In this document: in pieces, positions 21,915-34,338 of the stretch | How positions within the stretch are numbered: position 1 is the stretch's first letter | How the letters are laid out: every line of letters begins with the position of its first letter | Source of the DNA: Gliomastix tumulicola | Taxonomy: Eukaryota > Ascomycota > Sordariomycetes > Hypocreales > Bionectriaceae | Length of the DNA: 64,000 bases | Assembly (NCBI GenBank): GCA_001599755.1 | Contig: BCHX01000001.1 | Coordinates: forward strand, 5,270,001 to 5,334,000 | Reading direction: 5' to 3' | Translations under genes and position numbers: made by a program | Notes under the pieces: generated by a model | The model's input: only the letters and a program-made list of their open reading frames with translations | The model's database searches: none | What the model was told of the DNA's origin: nothing

Positions 21915-23585
21915 ATGCCTAGAGCCGTCTCCGGAGCGAGGACGATCCACTCGCTGGAGGCAGCGCCGGACACCGACGTTCTGTTGCCGTTCCTCTCATT
22001 CCTGTCACCATGTGACAAGGTCCCCCTCAGCCTCTTCCAAGGCGCTTTGCCTCGCAAACGCTGGACCGTTCAAGGCGGGGTCGAAGACGTCGATGCCGCT
22101 CAGATGGGCCTTGATCCTGCCCTACTCGGTCTACTCTCAGACAGCTCGAGACTGCACAACTGCCTGTCGGAGCTCCATTCATCATCCTCCATATCGGAGT
22201 ATGACAGCGAGACGATCAGCCTGGAAAGGGACGTCGTAGATCGTCTGCGTACGGGCCTCTCGGTCGAAGATGCTGACTTTTGGAAGGTGCAGGCTCTGCT
22301 TGCGTCCTATCGGGCAATCCCCTGGAAGTACCTCGAGTCTGTGTAAGTAGTAGAACTAGCATGGGATGCACAGGGTATCAGTTTGTCGATTCTAACACAC
22401 AGTTGGCGAGCGCACATGCACAGAACCCCCCAAACCACGCTTTACCTGCCCTACCTGAAACATACTCTGGAAGCCTTGGGCGATCCATTTGAGGCTCTTC
22501 CTATAGGCGCCCGGGCAGACCTTGTGCTCACTCTCGTCGAGGCATCCCGTTTGCCCAACATGGCGTGGAAACGGTTTGTGATTCGCCAGGCCGAGATCGC
22601 TTCACGCGGCCTGGGAGATGGGTACCTCGACAGCCGCATTTCACAGGCAAGGAGCCTCCTAGACCGGCTTGCCGGGAACACGAGCTCCAGCAACGACCCC
22701 ATCGCATCCGGCGAGAGCCAGCCAGCTCACGAGCCGTCGGATAACAGGATGCACGCTGCGCTGGGCCAAGCAACGATCCAGCGGTCCCTGGACGCCATCC
22801 AGGTGGAGGATCTCGCCCGCGCGAAGGCCCTGCTGGAGGGCTGGAAACCCTCGGGTCCGACCCCATCGGTCCTCGAGACGACAGTCGTGTTCCGCAGGCA
22901 CATGCTCCTGGGGAGGGCCCTCCGCTTCCAAGGCGCGTTCGAGGACTCTCTGGCCCATTTCGAGCTGGCGTGGGGCATAGCAGAGGAATGTGACGGCGTG
23001 GTGGTAGTGTTCGCCGAAGACCTCCGTGACCTGGCGTGCGATTACGCCGACGCACTGCGAGAGCTCGACCGTCCTGCGGAAGCCGAGCGCCTGCTCCGGG
23101 CAGAGATCGGACGGCGGCAAGGTCGCGCATCCGGGGGTTCCCTGCTGGAGTTGTCGCTCGCCGAGGTCCTGTTCGCCCAGGACCGGCTCCAGGAGACAGA
23201 GCAGCTCTGCTCCGACATACAAGGCCGCTCCGGCCTCCTCAAGTTCGAGAGACTGCGCTTGCACATCCTCATGGCCAAGACCCCGCACGTCAAGTCCGAC
23301 TTCGAGGGGGCGCTGTCGCACTGGAGCGCGGCGATGACGCATATTGGCAAATTCCAGCCGACCAACGGCCGCGCCACCCGTATTATTGTCCTTTCCATAT
23401 GCGACACGCTAGGCGGCCTCGGCCAGACCTGGCTGGTCGAGGAGTCTATGAAGCAGGTGGCTTCCCTGGATCAGATGTGCAAGCCAGGAGGCGCCCATTT
23501 CTGGATCGCCGGGATGCGCCATTGGCTGGGTTTTCTAGAGTCTCGAGGACAGTCGTCACGCCAGACGGACAGCTACAACGAGTAG
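21915..23585 (+). CDS. Helical-repeat (TPR-like) protein resembling the C-terminal half of a fungal NLR
   Basis: Two exons, 21915-22342 and 22403-23585; 536 residues. The 60 bp intron has GTAAGT and a TCTAAC branch. Residues 15-145 (LLPFLSFLSPCDKVPLSLFQ, LLSDSSRLHNCLSELH, VQALLASYRAIPWKYLESVW) look like the winged-helix/linker part that follows NB-ARC or NACHT in fungal STAND proteins. Residues about 250-500 are alpha-helical repeats of TPR type (ARAKALLEGW, LGRALRFQGAFEDSLAHFELAW, EAERLLRAEI, VLFAQDRLQETEQLC). No P-loop or effector domain is visible upstream. It may be a free-standing scaffold or a truncated NLR relic. The 5' end is uncertain. Confidence 0.6.
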
Positions 23586-24011
23586 AGTAATGCTGGCGGT
23601 GCTTGACTTTGAATTAGCTTGCTGGTCGCTGCGGGATCCCTAACGAGGGCCAAAATCGCACTCTGCAAGATGACAGCTGCAACACAAGAAGAGATGCTGG
23701 TACTGGAATGAAAGTGACGTAGCTTAGTCCTACTACCAACACACTACTAGGTAGTACTTACCTTATCTTACTGTCCACGCGATCGAATCAATACTTGGAT
23801 TATAACCAATTTGGGTGTGTGTGTGGTTCAGGTTTTTCTTTTGACATGCAGTCCGAGAATCGCGCGTCGCGGGGCATTAACTCAAACGCGCCTAAATTAA
23901 TCCATTCACCGCGACGCGTCCCCTCCCCCCTTCAACATCCCACCATCAACCACTGTCCAGCCCGTAGAAGCCAAACCAGGTCGAGCTTGAGAGAAAAAAA
24001 TCAAAGCAGCC
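23586..24011. promoter_or_regulatory. Thymidylate synthase promoter region
   Basis: About 425 bp, GC-rich near the gene. Contains a perfect MluI cell-cycle box and further CGCG-rich stretches between 23860 and 23920. Confidence 0.6.
23914..23919. promoter_or_regulatory. MluI cell-cycle box (ACGCGT) upstream of thymidylate synthase
   Basis: ACGCGT 93 bp before the ATG. In yeasts this is the MBF (Mbp1-Swi6) site, and thymidylate synthase is a classic MBF target in G1/S. Function here is inferred from position and family. Confidence 0.6.
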
Positions 24012-25116
24012 ATGTCAGAAGCAGCGCCCAATGGATCTACGCCTCCCCAGAGGCACGAGGAGCACCAGTACCTCGACCTCGTCCGGGAGATCCTCGACGA
24101 GGGAGAGCACCGTCCCGACAGGTTTGTCCACCACGCCTCGTCCTGCCCAGACTCAGACTCTCGACAGAAACAAAACAATATCAGCTCGCTGACAATCCAT
24201 TGCGGATTCCGAACACAGAACCGGCACAGGCACATACTCCCTCTTCGCGCCCCGACCCCTGAAATTCTCCCTCAACCGCGCCGGCACCCCCCTCCTGCCC
24301 CTCCTCACGACGAAGCGCGTCTTCACCCGCGCCGTCCTCGCCGAGCTCCTCTGGTTCATCGAGGCCAACACGTCGTCGCTCGCCCTCAGCGACGCGGGCG
24401 TGCGCATCTGGGACGGCAACGGCTCGCGCGAGTTCCTGGACAGCGTGGGCCTCTCGCACAGGGAGGTGGGCGACCTGGGCCCCGTGTACGGGTTCCAGTG
24501 GCGGCACTTTGGCGCCGAGTACGTCGATGCGAAGACGGACTATACGGGTCAGGGCGTCGACCAGCTGGCCGAGGTGGTGCGGAAGCTGCGGACGAGTCCG
24601 TACGATAGGCGGATCATCCTGTCGGCGTGGAACCCCGCGGATCTGAAGAAGATGGCGCTGCCGCCGTGCCACATGTTCGCACAGTTCTACGTCTCCTACC
24701 CAGGCCAGCGTCGCCGCCGACGAGGCCAGCCGCAGGAGGAGGAGGAGGAAAACAAACAGACAAACGGGGAGGACAGCAAGCCCAGGGGCCACCTCCACTG
24801 CCAGCTCTACCAGCGCTCCTGCGACATGGGCCTCGGCGTCCCCTTCAACATCGCGAGCTACGCGCTCCTCACGCACATGATCGCGCACGTCTGCGAGCTC
24901 GTGCCGGGCAGCCTGACGCACGTCATGGGCGACGCCCACGTCTACTGCGACCACGTCGAGGCGCTCGAGACGCAGCTGGAGCGCGAGCCCCGGGACTTCC
25001 CCGTGCTGGAGATTACGAGGGAGGCGGGAGGGAGCATCGACGGGTGGAAGATGGAGGATTTCGTGATCAAGGGGTATGAGCCGCATAAGTCAATTGCTAT
25101 GAAGATGTCTGTATAG
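24012..25116 (+). CDS. CDC21: Thymidylate synthase
   Basis: Two exons, 24012-24121 and 24219-25116; 335 residues. The 97 bp intron splits the RTGTGT loop, as shown by HRPDR joining TGTGTYSLF. Catalytic Cys187 lies in ALPPCHMFAQFYV, and the dUMP/folate motifs CQLYQRSCDMGLGVPFNIASY and HVMGDAHVY are intact, ending KMSV. The enzyme methylates dUMP to dTMP with methylene-tetrahydrofolate, the only de novo dTMP source. Between FYVS and LHCQLYQ there is a lineage-specific insert (about residues 197-228) of five Arg, a Glu run and polar residues. It sits at the usual variable loop and should be surface exposed. Convergent with the membrane-protein gene. Confidence 0.97.
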
Positions 25117-25599
25117 ACGAGATGGGGTGTATGTTGGGGGAAGGCTTGAGCGGGCTTGAGCGTTCCTATTAGATATATTTCGTTATTGTGAATAGATACC
25201 AGACTAGACGACTGAGCAATAATCGATCTGGTTTTTCCTACTACTGGGAATGAAGCAGAGAGAATCTCCGGATATCCATCTCACAGAATACGTCAGCGAT
25301 TCCCCTGAAGATAGGCATGGAAAAACATCACGGATTAATCGGTCACACACGAGTTGCTCCCCCAACCTGCAGCACCTCATGATACTATCCAGCTTCACGT
25401 TCATCAAAGATATCAAATTCATCATACAGGACGACGCTACTAGGTATCCATGTCCGAGGTATACAAGATTAAAAAACCCCCCCATCAAACTCCGTGCTGA
25501 AAAGCATCCGCCAAAACAGACAGACACACACACACATGGTCATCAGACAGCCAAGCCAAGCTTGTCCCAATCGCAACAACTCAGCTGAACTCAGTCAGC
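25117..25599. other. Convergent 3' intergenic region
   Basis: About 480 bp between the thymidylate synthase gene and the Cys-rich membrane protein gene, with a short CA-rich run near 25525. No gene seen. Confidence 0.5.
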
Positions 25600-27072
25600 T
25601 CAAATGTACCCCTGATGGCTTGCCCTGCTGCCCGCAAAGTTGCGGTACGTCCCGCTGTACGACCTCTCATGCCCGTGGGCAAAGTACGACTCGTCCCTCT
25701 GCTGCGCCGCCGCCGCCGTCGGATTGTCCACGGGCGAGGTATACGTGCTCTCGACGCGATGCATCTCGTACTCCTCCGGTCGCTTCCCGTCACTGTGACC
25801 CTTGACATCGACACTGCCATCAGGGTCGACACCGCCAAAGGCAAGGCCGATGCTGCGCTCGACCTCGTGCGGCGTCGCATGCTTCTCCGCGCCGCCGAGC
25901 ACCGGCCACTGCTGCTGCTGCTGCAGATAATCCGTCGCGCTGACGGGGCTGTTGAACTGCGACGAATAGGGGGAGAAGTACCGCGGGAAGGGCTGCTCGC
26001 TGCCCGCCGTCATGGGTGAGTCGTCCCACTGATCCCGCAGCGGCCTCTGGCTCAGCGGCGTGCCGCCGTGATACGCGCTGTTGTTGTTGTTGTTCTGGCT
26101 GTTGTTCTGGCTGTGGTTCGCGCCCGCGCTGGTGGACGTGTTGATCTCGCGCATACCGCCGATCTTGAGCGGCGACGGCCAGCTCTTGCGCCCGAGCTTG
26201 GGGTCGTAGTTGCGCAGGAACGCTCTGCGTCTGCGCTTGCCGCGCCAGACGATGACGCAGCCGGCGAGGGCGAGGAGCACGACGATGCCGCCGGCGACGA
26301 TGCCTGCCTTGGCGCCGACGTCGAGGGGCCCCTGGTCGAACCAGGACGGGTCGACGGTCGCGCGGGCGCTCGGGTCGGTGATCTTGACGGGGTTCGTGGA
26401 GAAGATGTCGCCGTCGATGGCCACGGTCGTGCCGAGCGCTGGCTTCTGCTGGCATCCGGCCTGGAGGACGTTGAAGACTGGGGGACGGTTAGAGACGCTG
26501 TGTTTCTGCGTGAGGAGGACGGGCAGCTAGAATACGTACAGTTGGCGAGGTACTCCTGACCAGCAGCGAGACACCCGCCGCACTGATCGACGTGCTGGGC
26601 GTCGTCTGTAGGCCAGATGTCGCAGTACTCGTACGGTGCCGCATTGGAGGACAGGTTCTGGTACTGCAGTGCGAGTCTGAAGGGACCGCACGCCTCACTG
26701 GATCTTGTCAGAGGCGCATCCGGAGTTTGAGCGTGTTCAGCCGCCAACATACCTCGTAATGCACGGCGTGCTCAGCCGATCACCATGGTCAGGCACACCA
26801 AAGAGACAGGACGACATGGCATAGCGCAGGTTATACAGCGCCCACTGCGTATCCGACTGCCCGTCGCCGACATGGTCGCTCAGGACCTCGCATGACACGC
26901 ACTCCTGGAACAGCAGGCCGTCGGTGGCGTAGTCGTCCTGCTTGCAGACAATGTCGTCGGACGTTGTGGCGTCCAGGACATTGCCGCAGCTGGAAGAGCA
27001 CGGCGAGCCCGGGGAGACGATGACGGCCTCTGCCAGCCCGGCCGCGGCGATGAAGCTCGTCACGAGTCTCAT
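25600..27072 (-). CDS. Signal peptide / Cys-rich ectodomain / single-TM protein, paralogue A
   Basis: Three exons: 27072-26753, 26697-26540, 26477-25600; 451 residues. A signal peptide (1-15, ending LAEA) is followed by a Cys-rich ectodomain with PCSSSCGN, DDIVCKQDDYAT, FQECVSCEV, LYNLRYAMSSCLFG and CGGCLAAGQEYLANFFNVLQAGC. A TM helix (about 220-242, AGIVAGGIVVLLALAGCVIV) is followed by a basic stop-transfer stretch (KRRRR) and a Gln/Asn/Ser-rich cytoplasmic tail with a Gln5 run. Fungal proteins of this shape are often labelled LPXTG-domain proteins although no sortase exists. A role as a wall sensor or surface glycoprotein is only a guess. It shares its architecture and its second intron position with the gene at 34.3-35.8 kb. 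Confidence 0.85.
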
Positions 27073-28565
27073 TGTGGTTATTTCGCAAAATAGTATCAAC
27101 GCGCGCTAGACAGTATAAACGAGAGGGGCTGTTGTTGTCCTATCAATGTCGATGGGAGCTGTCTTAGGTCCGCCCACGGGGCAGAGATAAGACAGGACGA
27201 GAGTAAGAAGAGAGGAGGGCTGGTGTTACATGACCATTCGGGCAAAACTCGCGCGCGCAGTGAGCAAGAAGAAGAAAAAAAAAAGGCCCGAAGCCGGTCT
27301 GTGTGAGTCGGTGTTTGTGCGACGCCAGGTCGAGGGATCGAGGGACTGGCCGGGTCGCGAGTGAAGGCACTGGTGATGGTGGCCGATATGTATATAGCTG
27401 TGCGCTGCTTCCCCACGAGAGGTGCGGGATCAATAAACCAAGACGCTAGTTGGTTACCGAGACCAGATGCGGCGTCAATTGGTGATTGAGTTGGTCCGAA
27501 CGAGGTGAAGAGCTGTGACGGATGTGACAGGTGCGTTTGGAGTTGGGTGTGTGTGTGGGAGAGGCGGAGAGGCGGAGAGGGATGCAGCAGCAGCACGGCT
27601 CAGGCTGCTGGCTCAGTGCTCACCACGGGCGACAGCGAGTAGGAACGCAAGAACCGGTCTGTCCCCTCCATTCCGTCTGCAGAGCAGCTGCAAGCCCGCA
27701 AGGACGCCGCCCTCGACCTGCAGCAAACGACGGCGTGCAGGGATGGCGCCACCTCCTCGCAGCCCATCACATCCCGTCACCTTTCCGACCAGTCAGCTTC
27801 GGCGCTGCAGCTCGTCAATGTGCCACGGCCTCTGCTTCCGCCCAATAGGACCGGAGGAACAGGGTCCAGATGTGAAGAATGCAGGGGTTCGTGCAGGTCG
27901 GCGGCCCGTAGCCCTTGCTGACTGGCCAGACTAGACTTGAAGCCCCCGCACTCCATCAAGATTCGCCCACTCCAACCTGCTCTGCTCCTCCGTCCTCACG
28001 CTGCCGAATCCTCCTCCCACTGGCCCTGCTAATGACCCTGTAAATGGCCCTGCAAATGGCCGCCAAGTTGGCTGCCAGCCACCCACCCAGACCGCCCTGA
28101 GGACCCAGGACCAACAGAAGCCTCCAACGGACTGCCCCCTTCGGATGGGCGGCTTCCCTGGGGCCTCCCTGCGGCCATACGGCATGGCTCCCATAACAAG
28201 ATGGTGGTGGCAGAAATGCGGCCATGAATAGTAGTTCGGACGATGCAGCTGACCTGAAGCCGCTGAATACAGGTGCAAAATTGTACCATCCTGTGAAGGC
28301 TGCAGTTTCATTTCCTAACAATAGGTCTCGCATCATAAATATAGTACCGACCTCAGGTCCAAGAGCATGTCCAAAATATACCCAACTTCCTGACTCCAAA
28401 CTCATACGCTTGCTGTAGAGCCCGCAGACCAGGAGATATCCATCGATGAAAAGAAAATCCAAAATCGTAAGCGTCGTAACAGAACGGAAAACAGCGAATA
28501 TCCAAACTACAAAAGCCAGTATCCTCCTTGTGCCCTGCCATGAGCCATTCATATCCAATGCCAGC
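27073..28565. other. Intergenic region between paralogue A and the Nta1-like gene
   Basis: About 1.49 kb between two minus-strand genes: promoter of paralogue A plus 3' flank of the amidase gene. Contains an A-rich run near 27275 and GGCGGAGA duplications near 27560. An open frame at 27956-28621 lacks homology and is not called. Confidence 0.5.
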
Positions 28566-31500
28566 TTACCAAACAGCGCTTCGAGGCCGCGCCGGACGCA
28601 TGTTCGATCCCTTGATGCCAAATGAGTTGGCTGCTGGTCCTTCCCTTGCGTCCAGCTTGGTGGTCTGCTGCTCCTTGCCTCCTCCCATGAGCACCATTGC
28701 CACAGGCGTCTTTGGGCCGTGTTTGAGATCCAGTCTCGTCACCTCCGTGGTCACTATGTCGTCCCCGAGCGTCGAGCCTCCCTTTCGTCTCGATTCGGCG
28801 ACGCCCATCTGGACAGATTGTGTCATTCTGCGTGAGGCGTTCAAGTCCCTCGAAGGTTTTCTCCTCGGTGCCGAGCCCACCCCTTTCGACGGCGTCGATA
28901 CTGGCCCAGCTGCGCCTCCTGTTTGATGCGCAGGAGTGTTCTGCGCTGTTCTTCGTGACTCTCGCACATCGCGGCTGCCAGGTCTTCTGTGACCATCTGT
29001 AGACGGCCTCCGTCGCGAGCCCGTGCCAGTCTGATGTCGTGCAGCGGATCGAGACCTAGATCCATGCACAGGGCAGCTGGCTGATGGGAATTCCTCAATG
29101 AGATGAAACTGCGAAAGATCAACTGGCTCAACTGATCCTCGCCGGTTGTTCTGTGCACTGTGCGATGTGCGCGGCGGGCCATGTCGTGGCTGTTGATGCT
29201 GGTCGAGGGCGGACCTCGTTCCTCGCTGTCTGCCCCGACTAAGTTGCCTAGTCTCCTTGTGCACGCTTGAGGTCGCCACAGCCTGATCAGAGTTTGAACT
29301 GAGCACCTTGGCCAGAGGCGTCTCAACTGTTCGTCCGCGACTGGTATCACTACCTGCACGTAGTCGGCTTCGAGATGCAGGTCTCAAAATAGGCAGATCG
29401 TCGTCCACCAGGGCGGCCGGTGGTCGACGTCCCAGAGACGACTCTCGAGAGACTCCTCTGTCCATAGCAATAGGAATAGACGCAGCCCTTGTATCGAGTC
29501 CATTCCGAATCGCACTCGGTGGGTTGACTTTGGCGGAGCTGCTTGATCTGACCTTCGCCCTTGTCCGAGAGTCACGCCTTTGCGGAGTGGATTCATGTGC
29601 TGCTTGGGTGGACGATGCAACAGGGGTGCCTCTAGCTGAACCTGCTCGGTACCTATCATCTGCCTTGTGTATTTGATTGCTAAGGCCCGACTGCTTTCGG
29701 CCAGTAGTGCTGGCGTCAGGCATCCCGTATTCTCGGGTACGGCTGCTGGTCTGGTGCCGAGGCGTGGTCTCCGAGCCCTTCGTTGGTGCAGGCTCTGTGA
29801 ATCGACGGACGTCTTGCTGGCTTTCTGATCTGGGCGTAGAACCACGCAGGTAATCCTCGACTTTCTGTGTGATCATCTGTGATCGAGGGGTAGAAGGGAC
29901 TCCAGCAGGTTTCGATTGACCGGAGAAGTTATTCCAGACTGAGACGTCTGAACGGAAACTGTGTCGATTCTCTCTTCCCCAGGGTGACACATCGACATCA
30001 GACTTCCAATCATTGTCTGAGAGGCCATCGGCAGCGTCGTCATCGGAAACGTTCCACCGAGCATCGTCCTCATTCTCCTTCTTTGGAGGCAACTGCCCCC
30101 AAGTGGGTTTGCGGGTTGAGAGTGACGATTCCTGAGGCGGGTGTCCCATGTCAGAACCAGAGCCTCTCCGCGCTCGAATTGAATCTGGAGTCTTTCCAAC
30201 CGATGACTTCCCATCATATGGGTAGCCTATATGGCTGTTGAGATATCCATTGGAGCTTGAAACCCTCGACGGCTGTTCATCTAGATACCGCTCCAGAATA
30301 TCCATATGATCAATGGATGACTCATTCCGCGATCTCAATTCAGAGGGGTCCCGGTCGATCAGCTCCGAGTTGAAATTGCCTGTGCCTCCGTTGTTATGGC
30401 TCATCACTGACCGTGAGGCTGTTCCTTCGTGCTTGGAGCCAACTGGCCGTTCACTGTCGGATCGCGGCTCTGCCGATGGCTTCATGGCTTCGTCTTCTGG
30501 CCGATCCGCCTCGTCCCTATAACTGCCGCCGTCCGATGACTCGGAATCGCCGGGGTCGTAGGAGTCTTGGCCACTGGGTGGAACTGCTGCAGGGCTCTGG
30601 TTCGTATGGACCAGTCTTGCAAATGGTGGCTCATCGGTATCGACAACAAGCAGCTCCTTGTCCCCACGTCCTAGAACTCCGTAGACAAGCACCTCACCAT
30701 CTTTTATGCCGACAACAGCGCTGGTCCCAGCATATGTCACCTCACCCTCAGCACCAGTGCGATTTGCGAAGATGACGATGATCTCCCTGTCAGACTCGAG
30801 GCGAACGATAGGCTCTAGACGAGAGACCCAGTACATCAGAGTCGTCATGTCTGGCTCTTGAGGCATCCGGCTGTACTCCCGAGGGTCATCGTGAGTGAGC
30901 CATGCCATGGGCAGGATAATGACGTGGGCCCCGAAGTCGAGACAATGATGGGCAAATTCGAATTTATCCCATGGGTTCTCAAACTTATATGGACTATGGA
31001 ACGTTAGCATGGACGCGGTGGAGATGACAGAGGGCGTTTTCCCTCCCAACGCTGATATGAACGTACTTGATATCCATGCAAATGCCCATAGAACACCGAC
31101 CTAGGCCAGGTATCCTGCCAGCATAAAAGCCCGTAGGCCCTTCCAGAGCCCAGGTCTCATCTGTGTAGTAGAGATGGGTCTTCTGATAATTGGCAATGGT
31201 CTCGCCATCGCTATTGACCACAATCGCAGAGTTGTAGTACTCTGGGCTAGCAGGCCACTGGTCGGTTATGTCCACCTTCTCGGGATATCCAGCGATGACG
31301 GTGCACTCGTACTTCAGAGCGGTGGTGCGCGCCCACAGCGAGGTCAGGCCCGAGCCTGAGGGCTCGAGGAATGGGGAGATGTCTCGCAGCGACTTGAAGT
31401 TGTACCCTGTCATGCAAGATGTCAGAAAGGGGAAGAAGGAAGGCAGAAAGCAGGAACGTAATGCAAAACAGGCATGGTCGTGCATAGAAGCCACCCGGCC

Positions 31501-31793
31501 CACAAGTTGGACGATGTTGGTTGTTGTCGTTTGATACACATGGTCGCCAACCCCGCCCAACCGTCCCAAGAGGCTGGTTCGTGCCGCTCGTGGTAGGTCC
31601 AGGCGGGCAAATGAGGAGAAAGAAACGGAGAGAGGCAAGAATGGTGAGCCAACTGACCTGTAAATGCCAACTCGGGAAGGACCAGCAGATCCAGATCCTC
31701 GGGGTCGGCTCGGCTCAGAACCGAGTCGGCTCTGTTAAGGTTGTTGTTAACATCGCCGACCTGAGGCGCGAACTGGAGACACCCGATTCTCAT
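28566..31793 (-). CDS. NTA1: Nta1-type N-terminal amidase (nitrilase superfamily) with long disordered C-terminus
   Basis: Three exons: 31793-31658, 31406-31067, 30993-28566; 967 residues. The carbon-nitrogen hydrolase triad is complete: Glu41 (LPELAFTG), Lys121 (YQKTHLYYTDE) and Cys155 (GICMDINPYKF). The last spans intron 2. GICMDxNPYKFE and ALEGPTGF are typical of Nta1, the cytosolic/mitochondrial enzyme that deamidates N-terminal Asn and Gln to Asp and Glu for the Arg/N-degron pathway. The catalytic domain ends near residue 300. About 650 further residues are Ser/Arg/Pro-rich and disordered, unlike the 457-residue yeast enzyme. They have no recognisable domain. The second exon join and triad spacing support the model. 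Divergent from paralogue B. Confidence 0.9.
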
Positions 31794-34338
31794 CGCTGCA
31801 GCCTCGGCGTCTGTCGTGGTTATGGTGTCGCTGCTGCTTGGGCATCAGGACGAAGACAAGATTGCGACAGCGATGCATCAGCGACGAAAGACCCCGCACA
31901 AGCACGTGGACGAAGACGACTGCGAATAACTTCCGCTCTCCTATCGCTGGGTCTTTCGGTCGCTGATCGTGTCGCTAGAGTGCGCGACGGAGGAGAAGAG
32001 GGGGGACGTGGTCGAGGATGCCGTCGCTCAAGTTTTGTGCGAAGAAAAGTGTTCCGAGCAGGAGGTGGGCAGGTACGACCCAACCACCGAATACAGATAG
32101 TGCCTGCCCAAGCTGCGTCCACGGCACACCATTCAAACGCGACGTGGGGGCGAGTGACAGCGCTGGGCAGTCGCCAACCAGCGCTCCTTCCACTACACCT
32201 CACCCGTCGTAATTACATTAATTACAATACAACCTCAATCTGCAGCGGTGTCACCACCCACAGACTCTCCGGACGCCGGCAAGGGCTGACTGCTATTTCT
32301 GCCTCTCCATCGTCACCGGCGGGACCAATGAACAAACGAAACAAACCAACAGCGCCAAGCATGCTCCCAATGTGGAATCGTCATTGCGGCCCTTTCCTTC
32401 GAAATTCCCCAGCCGGATTGTTCCTCGGCCGCTTCCCCCACAGCCTGTTGTCATTGTGCTGGCACCAACCGGGTGTTGGACGCCAATGTGGGTGCGAGGT
32501 GGTTGGTCAACGTGTTGCCGCCATTGTCCTGGACTCCTCAAGCCCTCGCCAGTCAGAACAGCCAACGTGATGGACGGCCAGGGGACCCTTGGCACCACTG
32601 CCGAGTCAGGACCCAATTTGTCAAGCTGCCCCGCCGGCCCAATAGCGAGGCTAGTTTAACCGCCGATACTCCCCTCTACCGTTTCATTCCCATGTGCGGG
32701 TCAGCCAAGCGGCATGTTCTAGGTCCTCCTTCATCTTCTTTCTCGTCTTTCCGTGCCACCTGACGGAGCATCCTCTTCATCGAAGGACATGTGGTCATTC
32801 ACAAAGAAGCTCGGAAAGGGAAATGATCGGCATGTTATACCTCCTCACCAGCGAGTCGGTGGTCGGAAGAGAACTGTCGCAATCAAGTGGCAGACACGCT
32901 TTGACACGTGCTTCCTAGACGGGGCGGGGCTTGACTCTTCGAGAAGCAGTGGATTGGGCTCAAGCAATGGTTGGTACCAACAGCCCCTTCGTTATTCATG
33001 AAAGTCGCTGTTTGATTGTGTCAAGGTTGCATTTCATGAGGAGCGTATAGGGTTCTCGTCATTGCCTCTCCCAGCCCGGAGCCATCCTGAACCATATGTA
33101 TCAAGACTCAACTACAAGGTCCGAGGAAGAAGCAGGAGCTGCCTCCCGCCTCCTACCAAGGCGATAAAACACCTGGGCGCTTGGAGACTCATAATCAGAG
33201 AGGTTTTGGCGGGGGGAAAGCCGGATTACCTCCGCAACTTGCTCTCTTTATGTTTCGAAACCTCCCGCTTGACACACAAGATCAGCAAGTCCGTCAGTCC
33301 TGGCGGCAGCTCGTATGAGTACGCGACGTGTGTCGCGTGCCTGCTCGCGGTTAACTTCAGATCTTAATCTCGAGGAGATGAGCGTCAAGTCCAGTCAAGA
33401 CATGTCTGACAGCAGTCCGGCTCATCAACCCTCAGCGGGGATAAAGCAGACGCGGCTTACTACCGAAAAGACGGAGAATCGTACGATAATTTACAAGCAG
33501 TAGATTAAACCAGGGTTCTCGCTGGCCCTCAAAGAGGCCGCCTTTCTGGCCGGCGGCTGCATCTCAACACCAACTGACCAGTAGCCGTGCTTCCTTTTCA
33601 CGCCGAGAGTTCCACATACCCGCCTTCCATTGGCTGGATGCACGACATATCTACACTTCAACGAGGGGGTCCGGCGTCTACGCGGCTTTCCTGGGCGCCA
33701 AGGAGACTCGCCATTGGCCACTTCGTCCTCCTCCTGCTCTCCTATCGGCGCTCATTCAGACAAATCCCCTCCCCTGGTAAGTGCTTAAACTCAAAAGCTA
33801 TTCTAAGCAACAAATCTGCACCCAAACTCCCCGCTTCTGATCGACGAGTGAGTTAGCTGCCTTTCCTCCCGCCTGTTCTTGATAGGTCCGGCGCCATGGG
33901 CTGCCTGCAGAGACAGGGGAATGGTCAGGCCGCTACCACGTTAGAGCAGGTAGCATCCAAGCTGAGGGTGTCCTCCGTTCGAGGCAGAAAGAGGAAGACG
34001 GGCGGCTGGCGCCTGCAGACAGATGGAGCCATCAAGCCCCGGCAAACCGTGTGGCTACCATCTTGTCTATAATATCCATCTGCTGCCCCAGGCGTTGGGA
34101 AACCGTTGGTTCTACACTCACGATACCCTTGGTTTTCCCACATACCGTCTGGACGGTTCAGTTGTCTTGTGTCATTCCGTTCAGTCTGGGTATCCCTTTA
34201 CCTTTGGATTCAGTCAACCGACAAGGACATATTGATGACAATGAGGATACGGATTGGAGCATAAACCCCCCCCAACTTCACGATTTCCTTCTCGTCTTCC
34301 GTCTCGTCCATCCAGAAAAGCACATCATATCAGAAGCA
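31794..34338. promoter_or_regulatory. Long divergent region Nta1 / paralogue B
   Basis: About 2.5 kb with no supported gene. The open frames read through without family features, and codon use looks random. It holds the promoters and 5'UTRs of both genes. Confidence 0.5.

Noticed and set aside
27956..28621. 221-codon minus-strand frame overlapping the Nta1 3' end
   Set aside because: No recognised domain, overlaps the end of a better gene, and composition shifts mid-frame.
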